This document shows positions 50,901-60,522 of a stretch of DNA of 64,000 nucleotides, in pieces. The first letter of the stretch is position 1, and every line of letters begins with the position of its first letter. The stretch comes from Halobacillus litoralis (GTDB lineage Bacteria > Bacillota > Bacilli > Bacillales > Halobacillaceae). Below the pieces are notes generated by a model, which was given only the letters and a program-made list of their open reading frames with translations, was not told the origin of the DNA and did no database searches. Position numbers and translations under genes: made by a program. The stretch lies in the NCBI RefSeq assembly GCF_009856445.1, contig NZ_WMFA01000003.1:62001-126000 (forward strand), given 5' to 3'.

Positions 50901-51388
50901 TTGAATAAGGAAATGGAGCAATTATTCAATCGGCTGATTGAAATTGAACACGTATCAACGACCTTATACTTAGCGATGTCTGCCTATATGGGGAAGAAGA
51001 ATTATACAGGAATGGCCAATTGGCTACGCCTTCAATCAGAGGAAGAACGGACACATATGTTGAAGTTGATTGATTATGTCGTAGATAAAGATGGGACGGT
51101 GCAGTTGTCTTAAATTCCTGCCCAGCCGACAGAATATGGTTCACCACTCGAAACGTTCAAAAGGTGTTGGAACATGAGCAGTTTGTCACCAATTCTTATC
51201 GTCAGGCTTTCAATTATGCGAACCAGACCGACCCTCAAGCGGCCGTCATCATCCAGGATTTCTTAAGAGAGCAGATAGATGAAGAAGCTCAAAGCCAAAC
51301 GATTGTGGACCGCTTGAAACTGGCACAGGATAATCCTTCAGCCATTTTATTACTGGATCAGGAGTTAGGCCAAAGGCAGGCGGTCTAG
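50901..51388 (+). pseudogene. Ferritin gene broken by a stop codon and a frameshift
   Basis: The frame starts TTGAATAAGGAA after GGGAGGTGG and reads NKEMEQLFNRLIEIEHVSTTLYLAMSAYM with the ferritin E..H ligands. An in-frame TAA at 51111-51113 interrupts it; the same frame then continues IPAQPTEYGSPLETFK, a good ferritin sequence. A one-base deletion in the A run at 51159-51162 then shifts it to VLEHEQFVTNSYRQAF ... LLLDQELGQR. Intact, it would be about 163 residues, normal for a non-haem ferritin storing iron. Two independent lesions favour a true pseudogene over a sequencing error. Confidence 0.85.
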
Positions 51389-51414
51389 AATGGAAGGTAT
51401 CCTGCCTTCTAACG

Positions 51415-51449
51415 AAAAAGGATTCCCGCATAAGGGAATCCTTTTTTTA
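51415..51449. terminator. Bidirectional terminator
   Basis: AAAAAGGATTCCC pairs with GGGAATCCTTTTT; shared by the ferritin remnant and the convergent spore protein gene. Confidence 0.9.
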
Positions 51450-51623
51450 TTAGTTGTCTTGTTTTGCTTTTTTAGATTTGCGTGCTTTTTTAGCTTCTTG
51501 TTTGTGAGCTTCGTTAGCTGCTGCACTTCCGAATTCCTGAGAAAACTCAGTATCGGCCTGTTTAGGGTCAAATCCCTTTTTGTTCTTTTGTTCTGCATCA
51601 TGTTTCTTCGTTCTTTTCGCCAT
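51450..51623 (-). CDS. 57-aa probable gamma-type small acid-soluble spore protein
   Basis: ATG 51623 is 7-8 nt after GGGAGGTG. The product starts MAKRTKKHDAEQKNKKG, has ADTEFSQEFGSAAANEAHKQ in the middle and ends in a Lys/Ala/Arg-rich tail. It is very hydrophilic, rich in Lys, Ala, Gln and Asn. The TEF..EFG block recalls SspE, the gamma-type spore storage protein, but without its internal duplication. The assignment is by composition and this short motif, so moderate. A terminator follows directly. Confidence 0.65.
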   Translation of the reverse strand: MAKRTKKHDAEQKNKKGFDPKQADTEFSQEFGSAAANEAHKQEAKKARKSKKAKQDN

Positions 51624-51740
51624 GATCTTTCACCTCCCTCTCTTTTTTATTATGATTCGGATTGTAATTTCTCATGTAAGTGAGGGAAGAAATTCATCTA
51701 GAAACGATTGCAAATCCAATGTATAATAAGTGAAGTTGTA

Positions 51741-51786
51741 AAAATAGATGGAAGAAGCGCGTGTGCCTTCTTCCATCTATTTTTTC
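51741..51786 (+). terminator. Hairpin with T tract in the helicase leader
   Basis: AAAATAGATGGAAGAAG pairs with CTTCTTCCATCTATTTT, 33 bp before the helicase start and about 15 bp after a TATAAT at 51722-51727. Either it ends a very short leader transcript (attenuation) or the helicase is read from within or after it. Confidence 0.6.
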
Positions 51787-51818
51787 GTTATACGTTGATC
51801 GGAAGGAGGAGGAGAGAT

Positions 51819-54008
51819 ATGGATTTTTTTGAGCGGATGAAACAGGAGACGGGTGTCCTTTTGAATGAGGTGCAGCAACAGGCGGTGGTGCACACGGACG
51901 GGCCGCTGCTTTTGCTTGCGTCACCCGGGTCAGGGAAAACGACGACACTGAATATGAAGATCGGTTATTTGATTCTTGAGAAGAAAGTAGACCCGGACCG
52001 GATCATGGCGGTCACATTCAGTAAAGCGTCAGCCCGGGATATGTCGGAACGTTTCGATCGTTTCTTTTCCGGTCTGACGAATGAAAAGGTCCACTTTTCC
52101 ACTATCCACAGTTTCGCATACAAGGTGGTCCGCGAGTCCTTACGAAAGAATAGTCAGGATTTTCAGCTGATTGAAGGAAACATCAGTGATGAAGAATTGA
52201 AAAAAGGCTGGGACGGCCCGGAAGTTCCGCTTCATAAGAAGTTCATTTTGAAGAAGTTGTATGAAGACACAAATGGCGTGCAGATGACGGATGATGAGAT
52301 GGACGAGCTGATGAGGTACATCAGTTTTGTGAAGAACCGGATGTTGGAAGGGAAAGAGCTTGACCGTGTCTCTTGTCAGGTGAAACAGGCAGCGGTCATC
52401 TATCAATCGTATGAAGCGTTCAAAAAGAAAGATCCGTTCAAGTTGCTGCTGGATTTTGATGACATGCTGACGTATTGTCATCAAATTTTATTGGACGATG
52501 CTGAAATCCTATCCAAATATCAGCAGCGGTTTGAGTACATGTTGACGGATGAAAGTCAGGATAACTCGTTGGTTCAGCATGAAATCGTTGAATTGCTGGC
52601 AAAACCGCAGAACAACCTTTGTGTCGTAGCGGATGATGACCAGTCAATCTTCATGTGGCGGGGTTCAGATGTCGACAAACTTTTAGATTTTGAAGAGACG
52701 TATCCGAACGGGACGGTCCTGACGATGTCCCAGAACTACCGCTCCTCCGAGGATATTGTGAAAGTATCCAATCAGTTTATCAAACGCAATAAGAAGCGGT
52801 ATGCGAAAGAAATGTTCACGGAAAATGAGGCCCATACTCCCATCGAGATCAAAAACTTGAGCAATTATGAAAAGCAGGTGAAATATCTCACGGAGCAGCT
52901 GAAAAAGAGGAACCCGGGTGAAGAGGTGGCTGTCCTTTACCGAAACAACGCCTCGGCTGTGCCGATCGCTGATCAGCTCGATAAAGCCGGCATCAATTTT
53001 TACATGAAAGACATCGATCCGAAGTTTTTTAAACACTGGGTCGTAGAAGATATCCTGAACTTCATGCGTTTTTCCTATAATGACCGCCGTGTCGATATTC
53101 TCGAGCGTATTCACACGAAGTTTAATGCTTACATTTCGAAAAAACAGATCTTCTTTTTGAAAAAGAGAAACAGCCAGGTGTCGATTTTTGATCGGCTTTT
53201 GGAGAAGGACATTCCTGACTATCAATCAAAGAACATCAAGAAGGCGAAAAAGCTTTTTAAAGAAATCAACGAAATGGAGCCCGCCCAGGCGATCCGCACG
53301 ATCAGGGAAAAGCTCGGTTACGATCATGCCCTGCAGAAGATGTCCGAGAAGTTTGGATTCAATGCTGAACACTTGATGAATATCTTGAACACTCTGGAAA
53401 AGATCGCTGAGGGGTTAGGGTCACTGAAAGGATTTGCTGACCGCTTGAAGGAGTTGGAGAAGCTCCTTCAAACTTCGAAATACAATAAAAATCAAAGCAC
53501 CTTGACGCTGACGACGTTCCACAGTGCTAAAGGTCTTGAATATGACAAAGTGTATATGATCGACCTCGTCAATGGAGTCATTCCATCGAAGGATGATATG
53601 GAAACGTACCGCAATAAGGAGGCTGGACCGATGGAAGAAGCCGTCCGCCTTTTCTATGTCGGCATGACGCGCGCACGAACAAACCTTGAGTTACTGACGT
53701 ACAACTACAAAGGTAGTGAACGCGTAACGGAGTCGATTTTCCTGATGAACGTGAGAAGGATCCTTCAGCCGGAAGGGGAGAAGAAGACGCTGAAAAAAAG
53801 GAAGCGGCAGGCTCCTGATTTATCAGACGAAAATCTGCTCCGAATGGATGATGTGGAGATTGGCAAACGCATCACTCACCGGAAGTTTGGTCAGGGAATG
53901 ATTAAGGAATTTGATCGTGACCAGATCGGCATCCAATTTGAAGACGCCGGTTACAAGGAACTGTTGTTAGAAGTTTGTTTGGATAATGGGTTATTGAGTA
54001 AGGGATGA
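51819..54008 (+). CDS. UvrD/PcrA-like superfamily 1 helicase
   Basis: 729 residues from ATG 51819 (GGAAGGAGG upstream; the frame is open to 51708 but reads through the hairpin). Walker A is ASPGSGKTTT with K40; motif II is DESQDNS rather than DEYQDT; DDDQSIFMWRGSD, TTFHSAKGLEYDKVY and FYVGMTRARTNLE follow. It ends in a small Tudor-like module (IGKRITHRKFGQGMIKEFD). It is a second UvrD-type helicase besides PcrA, resembling Bacillus YjcD/RecQ-adjacent paralogues of unclear role, probably in DNA repair. Confidence 0.9.
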   Translation: MDFFERMKQETGVLLNEVQQQAVVHTDGPLLLLASPGSGKTTTLNMKIGYLILEKKVDPDRIMAVTFSKASARDMSERFDRFFSGLTNEKVHFSTIHSFAYKVVRESLRKNSQDFQLIEGNISDEELKKGWDGPEVPLHKKFILKKLYEDTNGVQMTDDEMDELMRYISFVKNRMLEGKELDRVSCQVKQAAVIYQSYEAFKKKDPFKLLLDFDDMLTYCHQILLDDAEILSKYQQRFEYMLTDESQDNSLVQHEIVELLAKPQNNLCVVADDDQSIFMWRGSDVDKLLDFEETYPNGTVLTMSQNYRSSEDIVKVSNQFIKRNKKRYAKEMFTENEAHTPIEIKNLSNYEKQVKYLTEQLKKRNPGEEVAVLYRNNASAVPIADQLDKAGINFYMKDIDPKFFKHWVVEDILNFMRFSYNDRRVDILERIHTKFNAYISKKQIFFLKKRNSQVSIFDRLLEKDIPDYQSKNIKKAKKLFKEINEMEPAQAIRTIREKLGYDHALQKMSEKFGFNAEHLMNILNTLEKIAEGLGSLKGFADRLKELEKLLQTSKYNKNQSTLTLTTFHSAKGLEYDKVYMIDLVNGVIPSKDDMETYRNKEAGPMEEAVRLFYVGMTRARTNLELLTYNYKGSERVTESIFLMNVRRILQPEGEKKTLKKRKRQAPDLSDENLLRMDDVEIGKRITHRKFGQGMIKEFDRDQIGIQFEDAGYKELLLEVCLDNGLLSKG

Positions 54009-54039
54009 AAAGAAATAGAATGTAAATAAAACCACCAGG

Positions 54040-54075
54040 AAGGTGCCGGGTCTTTAGGATCCTGGCACCTTTTTC
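54040..54075 (+). terminator. Helicase gene terminator
   Basis: AGGTGCCGGGTCT pairs with GGATCCTGGCACCT, then TTTTT. Confidence 0.85.
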
Positions 54076-54204
54076 ATTCCATTCAGTAAGGCATTTACAT
54101 TCTTTTACAACCCTTTCATCTCTTCTTATCGTTTACTTAATAAAAAGTATTTAACATAGGTCCTAGAAGCGAAGTTTACTGAATCGCAAAGGAGATGAAG
54201 TCTG

Positions 54205-54789
54205 ATGATCCGAAAACTTAGCATCATCTTCATAACAATGGGACTCTTGGTGGTTTTGTGGAACGGTTACCCATGGTGGATGCAAAGTCAGGTCGTTACG
54301 GAGGGACCCGGAAATACTATGGTTTCTGAACAGTTGAGTGACTCTTCCAATCCAATGGATTATGTGTATGCTGACACGTATGAAGGGGACGGAGAGCTGA
54401 CAGTTCCTAAACTTGGAAAAAAGTATCCTGTGGATTACGATTCTGATCCAGACACTTTAAAGAAAGGAATCGGGATGTTAGATACATCCTTTGCATCATC
54501 TCCTTCTGAAGGTGGGCACACGGTTCTTGCTGGTCACAGTGAGACGACGTTTGCCGGTCTAAATGGTTTAGTAGAAGGGGATTTTATCTATCTCACAGAG
54601 AACAATATCGAATATGAATACCAAATTAATAAAATATGGGTGGCGGACTCGGAGGATACATCATTTCTTGTTCCTACATCATCTCCAACTTTAACGTTCA
54701 CCACCTGTTATCCGTTCGACTTTACAGGTTCTGCCCCTGAGCGTTTTATCGTACAAGCGGATTTAGTGAAACAGCAGGAAATACAATAA
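54205..54789 (+). CDS. Class D sortase
   Basis: 194-residue membrane-anchored transpeptidase. One N-terminal helix (LSIIFITMGLLVVLW) and then a beta-barrel with the His-Cys-Arg triad H111 (LAGHSETT), C168 (TLTFTTCYPF) and R180 (PERFIV). It begins with VPKLGKKYPV, usual in class D. It would attach LPxTx-type proteins to the wall, but no substrate gene is adjacent. AAGGAGATG precedes the ATG. Confidence 0.92.
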   Translation: MIRKLSIIFITMGLLVVLWNGYPWWMQSQVVTEGPGNTMVSEQLSDSSNPMDYVYADTYEGDGELTVPKLGKKYPVDYDSDPDTLKKGIGMLDTSFASSPSEGGHTVLAGHSETTFAGLNGLVEGDFIYLTENNIEYEYQINKIWVADSEDTSFLVPTSSPTLTFTTCYPFDFTGSAPERFIVQADLVKQQEIQ

Positions 54790-54795
54790 AGACCG

Positions 54796-54832
54796 CCCCC
54801 CCTTTTCGTGATGAAAGGAGGGGGTTTTCGTT
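54796..54832 (+). terminator. Sortase gene terminator
   Basis: CCCCCCTTT pairs with AAAGGAGGGGG, then TTTTCG. The 250 bp up to mmuM hold no clear gene; short frames there have no ribosome site. Confidence 0.8.
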
Positions 54833-55081
54833 TACTTTCATTACGTGATGGACGGTGGGGGAGATATTATAGGGGGCTGATCTTTAGAATAAATGTACGA
54901 CTGGCATACTTTTTATGAAATCAATGGGGGAAGTTCCAGAAAATATTGAAGTCCTGCTTAAGAACAATGAGGCTGCCCTCTCTTTAAAGAAGAAGTAGTC
55001 TATTGCTCTTGCAGGAATGCAGCTCTTTACTGTCGAAAGGTCCTTAAAGCAAAAAAGATTAGTTAGAAGGGGGAGCCACGG

Positions 55082-56026
55082 ATGAATATTGATCCAATCA
55101 AACAAATACTAAGGCAGGATTCCATTATGGTCCTGGATGGGGCATTAGCGACAGAACTTGAAGCACATGGATGTGACCTGGATGATCCTTTGTGGTCAGC
55201 GAAAGTACTACTGGAAAAGCCAGAAGCTATAGAGTCTGTACATAAAGAATATTTCAAAGCGGGAGCGGATTGTGCGATTACTGCCAGTTATCAGGCAACG
55301 CTTCCTGGTTTTGCCGAGCGGGGCTTTTCCAAAGAGCAAGCGATATCGTTGATTAAAAAAACGGTGGAGCTTGCCAGGAGCGCAAGAGACGAATATTGGG
55401 AAGAAACAGATGCTGTGAACAAAGTGAAGCCGTTAGTGGCCGCTTCAATCGGACCTTATGGAGCTTATCTGGCAGACGGGTCGGAATACATAGGAAATTA
55501 CGGGGTAACGGATCAACAGTTGATTGATTTCCACCGTCCAAGAATGAAAGCAGTGGTTGAAGCAGGTGCAGATCTTTTAGCGATGGAAACGATCCCTTCT
55601 TTTCAAGAGGGGAGAGTGTTGGCTTCCTTATTAAAAGAATTTCCTAAGTCATTTGCCTGGATGTCTTTTACTTTAAGAGATGGAGGTAAAATCAGTGACG
55701 GTACGGATCTTCAAACGTGTGTGAAAGAGCTGGATGATCATGGGCAAATCGCTGCAGTTGGAGTGAATTGTGCACCAATGGAGATAGCTGCAGATGCAGT
55801 GGCTCTCCTGAAAGAACATACAGACAAGCCCGTACTTATATATCCGAACTCCGGCGAAACGTATGATCCTGATTCCAATACGTGGCACGGAGAGGGTTCC
55901 GCGGTGTGCTTTGATGACGCATCCGAGCGTTGGATTGATAAAGGGGCATCAATCGTTGGAGGATGCTGCCGGACGACTCCTGACCATATTCGCAGGTTGG
56001 CGGAGAAGTGGAAATGTAAAGGGTAA
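55082..56026 (+). CDS. mmuM: Homocysteine S-methyltransferase
   Basis: 314 residues. Transfers a methyl group from S-methylmethionine or SAM to homocysteine, giving methionine. The TIM barrel begins MVLDGALATELEAHGCDLDDPLWSAK; zinc is bound by a cysteine in VGVNCAP and the pair in IVGGCCRTTPDHIR. AGAAGGGGG lies before the ATG. No S-methylmethionine permease is adjacent, and no SAM riboswitch is recognisable upstream. Confidence 0.93.
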   Translation: MNIDPIKQILRQDSIMVLDGALATELEAHGCDLDDPLWSAKVLLEKPEAIESVHKEYFKAGADCAITASYQATLPGFAERGFSKEQAISLIKKTVELARSARDEYWEETDAVNKVKPLVAASIGPYGAYLADGSEYIGNYGVTDQQLIDFHRPRMKAVVEAGADLLAMETIPSFQEGRVLASLLKEFPKSFAWMSFTLRDGGKISDGTDLQTCVKELDDHGQIAAVGVNCAPMEIAADAVALLKEHTDKPVLIYPNSGETYDPDSNTWHGEGSAVCFDDASERWIDKGASIVGGCCRTTPDHIRRLAEKWKCKG

Positions 56027-56028
56027 AG

Positions 56029-56066
56029 AAAAAAGAAGGCTGACGGTAAAGTCAGCCCTTCTTTTT
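56029..56066. terminator. Bidirectional terminator between mmuM and the peptidase gene
   Basis: AAAAAGAAGGCTGAC pairs with GTCAGCCCTTCTTTTT. Confidence 0.9.
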
Positions 56067-56071
56067 CATCT

Positions 56072-57856
56072 TTATTGCGTGTATCTTTGAAGGAAGTCGA
56101 GGACTTTCCTATACACGAGGATTTCGTTTTCTTTCTTGGAAAACCCATGCCCTTCATCCTCCAGGACAATGTAATCCACGTCTCTTCCCTTCTTTTTCAA
56201 AGCCTCAACAACTTGATCGGATTCGGCTTTGACTACGCGGGGATCCTTTGCCCCCTGGATGACAAGCATCGGTTTCGTCATGGTATCTAGGTAGTTGATC
56301 GGAGAATCTTCTTCGAGCTTTTCTTTATCCTTTTCAGGGTCACCGACGAATTGGGCGATGGCCGGCTTCCAGTGTTCAGGAACGGAATCTATGAAGCTGA
56401 ACAGGTTGCACGGACCGAAGATATCGACGACCGCTTTGAAATATTCCGGATGCCTGCCGTGAAGAAGGAGTGCCATGTAACCTCCGTAACTCCCACCCAT
56501 CAGCAGAATGCGATCCTTCGTTGCATATCCCTCATCAATCAACCAGTCGAGACCAGCGACATTATCGATCCTTGGAGCATGTCCCCAATCGCCTTCGATC
56601 ATTTTTGCGAACTTCTGACCATATCCTGTCGATCCCCGGAAGTTGGGTGCGAAAAGGCTGTATCCTTCATGGACGAGGAACAGGAAAAGAGAGCGGAAGG
56701 AAGCGCGTTCCGCCGCTTGTGGTCCGCCATGCGGCCAAAGGATCATATGGCCGTTATCTCGTTCAGGCTTTGGACGGTAGAGGAGAGCTTCAATTTCCAA
56801 GCCGTCAAAAGATTCATAGGTAACATAATCAGGCGCTATCAAATACTCATCTTTCACGCCCGGGACCCCGTATTTCGTTAACGGTTCCCAGCCTTTTTCC
56901 GACTGTTTATATAGATTGGCAGGTACTGTTTCAGAGTCTCCCCGAAGGTAAACCGTTCCAGACGCAGCAATGACAAGTTGATCGATGACGCCAACTGGTG
57001 ACTCCAGCTCCTCGAGTTTGTCCCCGTCGAGCTTAAAACGATAAAGCTGATCGCGTACTCCTTTTTCACTGATGATGTAGAGAGATTCGGTTGTTTGATC
57101 ATACTTTATTTGCTTGAAGTCCTCTGACTCTACATGAGCGACTTTTTCAAAGTCCTTGGTTTCTAGATTGAAGCGGGCGAGGTAGGAGAAGTCACTTTCG
57201 TAATTGGTGAGCAAATAAATCTCCTGTTCGGAAACGAAAACGGCTTCGGTCACCGTGTGCTGAGGCTCAGGTGAAGGAGTAAGAAGAAGCTCTTCCTCTT
57301 CTGTCTTTACATAAAACAACTGGTATGTATTCGAAAAACCTTTCATATAGAGAAAGCTTTTCTCCTCAGGGCTTTTGTCGACGAGAATCGTCATCCCACC
57401 TTCGCCGTGGACAATGACTTCTTCCTCATCAGTGTCTAAGTTGTAGCGGTAGCCTTTCATGAACGTTTCATCATCTTTTGTTGATGTATAATACAACTGT
57501 TTCCCGTTATCGGATATAAAGGGGAGGATGTGGCGCGCGCCTTCTTTTTTCCTAACAGGTTGAAGGGTTCCCCCCTGAGGCGGGACCGCATAAATCTGGC
57601 CATTTTCATCACCATCTTCATCCACTACAACTATTATGAATTCACCTTTAGGATCGTAGGTGATGTGCTCACAGCTTTGATTATGAAACGTGAGTGGATA
57701 GGGGAATGTATGTGGCAGGTCCATCGCCCATAGATTGTATTTGCCATTCAAGTTTGTACTGAAGACAAGCTGGGACTCATCCGGACTTATGGCAAACGTC
57801 TCTATTCCATAGGTTTGAAAAAATTGCTCCACATCGGGTTGTGGGAAGTCTAACAT
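56072..57856 (-). CDS. S9-family serine peptidase (acylaminoacyl peptidase-like)
   Basis: 594 residues: an N-terminal beta-propeller (about 20-330, with WD40-like units such as ISPDESQLVFSTNLNGKYNLW) and a C-terminal alpha/beta-hydrolase. The triad is S456 (GGSYGGY), D538 (QGAKDPRV) and H570 (EDEGHGF). PHGGP (375-379) forms the oxyanion region. No signal peptide, so a cytoplasmic oligopeptidase. AGGAGG precedes the ATG. Confidence 0.92.
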   Translation of the reverse strand: MLDFPQPDVEQFFQTYGIETFAISPDESQLVFSTNLNGKYNLWAMDLPHTFPYPLTFHNQSCEHITYDPKGEFIIVVVDEDGDENGQIYAVPPQGGTLQPVRKKEGARHILPFISDNGKQLYYTSTKDDETFMKGYRYNLDTDEEEVIVHGEGGMTILVDKSPEEKSFLYMKGFSNTYQLFYVKTEEEELLLTPSPEPQHTVTEAVFVSEQEIYLLTNYESDFSYLARFNLETKDFEKVAHVESEDFKQIKYDQTTESLYIISEKGVRDQLYRFKLDGDKLEELESPVGVIDQLVIAASGTVYLRGDSETVPANLYKQSEKGWEPLTKYGVPGVKDEYLIAPDYVTYESFDGLEIEALLYRPKPERDNGHMILWPHGGPQAAERASFRSLFLFLVHEGYSLFAPNFRGSTGYGQKFAKMIEGDWGHAPRIDNVAGLDWLIDEGYATKDRILLMGGSYGGYMALLLHGRHPEYFKAVVDIFGPCNLFSFIDSVPEHWKPAIAQFVGDPEKDKEKLEEDSPINYLDTMTKPMLVIQGAKDPRVVKAESDQVVEALKKKGRDVDYIVLEDEGHGFSKKENEILVYRKVLDFLQRYTQ

Positions 57857-57936
57857 GATTGATTCCTCCTGGTCTTTTGTAATGTACCTTTTATACCATT
57901 CGATCTTTTCCTGAATATCCCTTTTTTCTTAAAAAA

Positions 57937-57972
57937 ATGACCGAAGAAAAGCAATCACTTCTTCGGTCATTC
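57937..57972. terminator. Terminator of the SDR gene
   Basis: AATGACCGAAGAA pairs with TTCTTCGGTCATT around a 10-nt loop. Confidence 0.85.
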
Positions 57973-57978
57973 TTGGTT

Positions 57979-59037
57979 TTAGGGCTTGACCGGCGTCCTG
58001 TTTCCATAAAGGATCCGTTCAATCATCGCCTTGTCCATATTCAAATGATTCATTCCATTCTTATGAAGGAGTTCCCGGGTGTTTGTATCATCAAAATCAA
58101 TGTTTTTATTCCAATAAGGACGGAACACCTGCATCGGAGCATTAAATCCTTGTTCTTCTTTCGTTAATTCACCATCGTAATCGGATGGGACCATCTCGAT
58201 ATTATGAAAGTCAAGTTTCTCCTTGACCATTTCAAACAACAACCGATTCGTTGGTGGATGAGGATTGGTAATGTGATAGATGTCCTTTGGGTGATCCGTG
58301 ATCAGGGCTGCGTGGAGTACATCCACTACATAGTCGACGGGCACGAAGTTTTGACTCGTCTCTCCATTACACAAAAACTTAAATGTTTGGTTCTGAAGTT
58401 CTTTTTTTCGTGCTGTCCGTTTCTTGAGGATTTCCAGGCCGCGAATGACTCCATACAAGGCAAAACTTGTGTCTGCTTCTCCGGTTTGCGAATCTCCGAT
58501 AATGATCGAAGGACGGAAGATTTTAATGTTTAACGTATGACCATAGCTGAGCACGAGGTGTTCGGCATGACATTTGCTTTCTTCATAAGCGTTCACAAAT
58601 GTCTGGTCTTTTTCGTGTAACTGCTCCGTGGCATGGCGCTTCATTCCGAGTGTATAGGCCGTGCTTACATAGTAGAAGTTTTTAGCATGAATGTCCTCAG
58701 CCAGATGAAGTACGTTTTTTGTCCCGTCCAGATTGACTTTAAATGTTTTATCGCGTTCTTCTTCATCAAAAGAAAGGAATGCAGCACTATGGTAAACCGT
58801 GTCAATCTTATCTTTCAATAGAAAGAGTTGTTCTTCACTGACTCCCGCATCTTTAAGAGATAGATCGCCTTCGATGATGTGGAGGTTTTCTTTGGTGTCC
58901 ACCGGAACTTCCTGACTGAGGTTTTCCGCTTTCCGTTTATTCCTTACTAAAGCATAAACGTCATGGCCCTCTTTCAGTAGTTTCAATGTCAGTTGTTTTC
59001 CCAAAAAGCCTGTAGCTCCTGTGATTAAAATGTTCAT
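57979..59037 (-). CDS. NAD(P)-dependent reductase, extended SDR family
   Basis: 352 residues. The Rossmann motif is ILITGATGFLGKQLTLKLL near residue 3; the catalytic Tyr and Lys come after FVNAYEESKCHAE (YxxxK); the strand FYYVSTAY gives the Ser. The C-terminal half contains VDYVVDVLHAAL, typical of thioester-reductase-like or male-sterility-type NAD-binding proteins. Substrate unknown. GGAGGAG lies 6 nt before the ATG. Confidence 0.88.
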   Translation of the reverse strand: MNILITGATGFLGKQLTLKLLKEGHDVYALVRNKRKAENLSQEVPVDTKENLHIIEGDLSLKDAGVSEEQLFLLKDKIDTVYHSAAFLSFDEEERDKTFKVNLDGTKNVLHLAEDIHAKNFYYVSTAYTLGMKRHATEQLHEKDQTFVNAYEESKCHAEHLVLSYGHTLNIKIFRPSIIIGDSQTGEADTSFALYGVIRGLEILKKRTARKKELQNQTFKFLCNGETSQNFVPVDYVVDVLHAALITDHPKDIYHITNPHPPTNRLLFEMVKEKLDFHNIEMVPSDYDGELTKEEQGFNAPMQVFRPYWNKNIDFDDTNTRELLHKNGMNHLNMDKAMIERILYGNRTPVKP

Positions 59038-59309
59038 GTTAGCTCCTCCGATGTTTCATTCATGAGTCTATCTAACAGCTGTGTCGCTCATAATAGAATG
59101 AAAGATTTCCAAATCTATATCCATGGCAAGTTTTCGCTATCATTCGTAGTGGATACAAGGATAACATATAGCAAACGGAATGTTGTGAAAAAAGTATGAG
59201 AAAAGATTGGAAAAAGCCTAGGGTCGTTCTCCCTTGTATTGTCTCTGAATATGAGGGACTAACATGTTAGAATGAACACATCCAAAGGTCGTCCATGGAG
59301 GTGCTATCT

Positions 59310-60500
59310 GTGAATCATGAACAGATGATTCAGAACTTGAGAGAAGGACAAGAGCGTGAAGCGATGAGGCAAAGAAAGCAGGAACAAAAATTTTGGAATC
59401 ATTCCCCTGATATTGATGATCTCGAGGGTGTATTGAAACAACGGACGAAGTTGGAACTGGATAAGATGAGAAAGAATTTCGGGTTCCAAGGAATGAGTTC
59501 GATGAATAAGAGGGACCTAATCGATCACCTCAAAGAACTTCTTCCCGTACATTTGCATCGGACTTTATCTTATTTGAATGAAGATGCCTATGAGCTTGTG
59601 AAAAAGTTGGCTGATGGGAAGGAGGGGGTATGCGGGGAAGACCACTCTTTTTCATATGCTAGTAAAATTGTAAGTCGGGCCTGGGCGTTTCCAATCATTC
59701 AGGATGGAAGACGGATATGGATCCTTCCGAAAGAACTAAGAGGAGCGTTCCGTGAAGCCGATGGGCAAAAGCTTCAACAGCAGGTCCGTGAAAATACGGA
59801 GTGGATTCTTCTGACCAAAGGGATGCTCCATAATTATGGGTATATCGAACATGGTGCCGCCATTTCAACATTAGAACGACTTAGCGGGCCAGAAGTAGAT
59901 ATCCGGCGTTATTTTGAAGTGATGCGGCTTTGTTCTTATTATGAATTAAATATGGTTACGGGAGGATTTGTGAGCGCTGGTCTAGATTTTGAAGAAAAAG
60001 AAAAACTGATTACCCATCACGAAACTCGCCCTGAAATCCCGTATTATCCATTTTCCAAGAAACAGTTAATGGAAGCAGCGCCAGGTGGAGGGATCGAACC
60101 GTCGGAGTCGATGAAGCCTTTGATAGAAATGGTCAAAACCTCGTATGATTTGGAACAAGAAGAGATTTTGGATCATGCCAGTTTGTTGGAAGGGCTTCTC
60201 AAAGAAGGAATGGATATCAATGAGCTGCTTGAGGTTTTTCAAGAAGTATTTGAAATTCCTGATCAACGGGTCATGCAGCAAGTAGCAGACACACTTGTTT
60301 ACGCCAATAATCATACCCGGTTGTGGATGTTGAAAGGGCATAAGCCTGTAGAATTGTCGCGGCAAAAGCAAGCTGCATTTAAAGAAGAAACTCGAGGAAA
60401 GGTCGTCCCTTTTAAACAGGACAGGAAAATCGGGAGAAACGAACCTTGTCCGTGTGGAAGTGGAATGAAATATAAAAAATGTTGCGGATTACCAAAATAG
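59310..60500 (+). CDS. SEC-C motif protein
   Basis: 396 residues from GTG 59310, which follows GGAGGTG by 6 nt; an in-frame ATG 59295 overlaps the ribosome site. The last 20 residues form the SEC-C zinc motif ([19 protein letters not shown]) also found at the end of SecA. The rest is helical with no enzyme motif, but contains [18 protein letters not shown] and [17 protein letters not shown] segments, as in Bacillus proteins of unknown function. The next gene (UPF0158) begins 22 nt downstream. Confidence 0.82.
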   Translation: MNHEQMIQNLREGQEREAMRQRKQEQKFWNHSPDIDDLEGVLKQRTKLELDKMRKNFGFQGMSSMNKRDLIDHLKELLPVHLHRTLSYLNEDAYELVKKLADGKEGVCGEDHSFSYASKIVSRAWAFPIIQDGRRIWILPKELRGAFREADGQKLQQQVRENTEWILLTKGMLHNYGYIEHGAAISTLERLSGPEVDIRRYFEVMRLCSYYELNMVTGGFVSAGLDFEEKEKLITHHETRPEIPYYPFSKKQLMEAAPGGGIEPSESMKPLIEMVKTSYDLEQEEILDHASLLEGLLKEGMDINELLEVFQEVFEIPDQRVMQQVADTLVYANNHTRLWMLKGHKPVELSRQKQAAFKEETRGKVVPFKQDRKIGRNEPCPCGSGMKYKKCCGLPK

Positions 60501-60522
60501 CATGGGGTGAGGAGGAATGCTT

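Noticed and set aside
54870-55081. SAM riboswitch or small gene before mmuM
   Set aside because: No S-box core or terminator/antiterminator pair could be recognised; the short frames (for example MYDWHTFYEINGG) lack ribosome sites.
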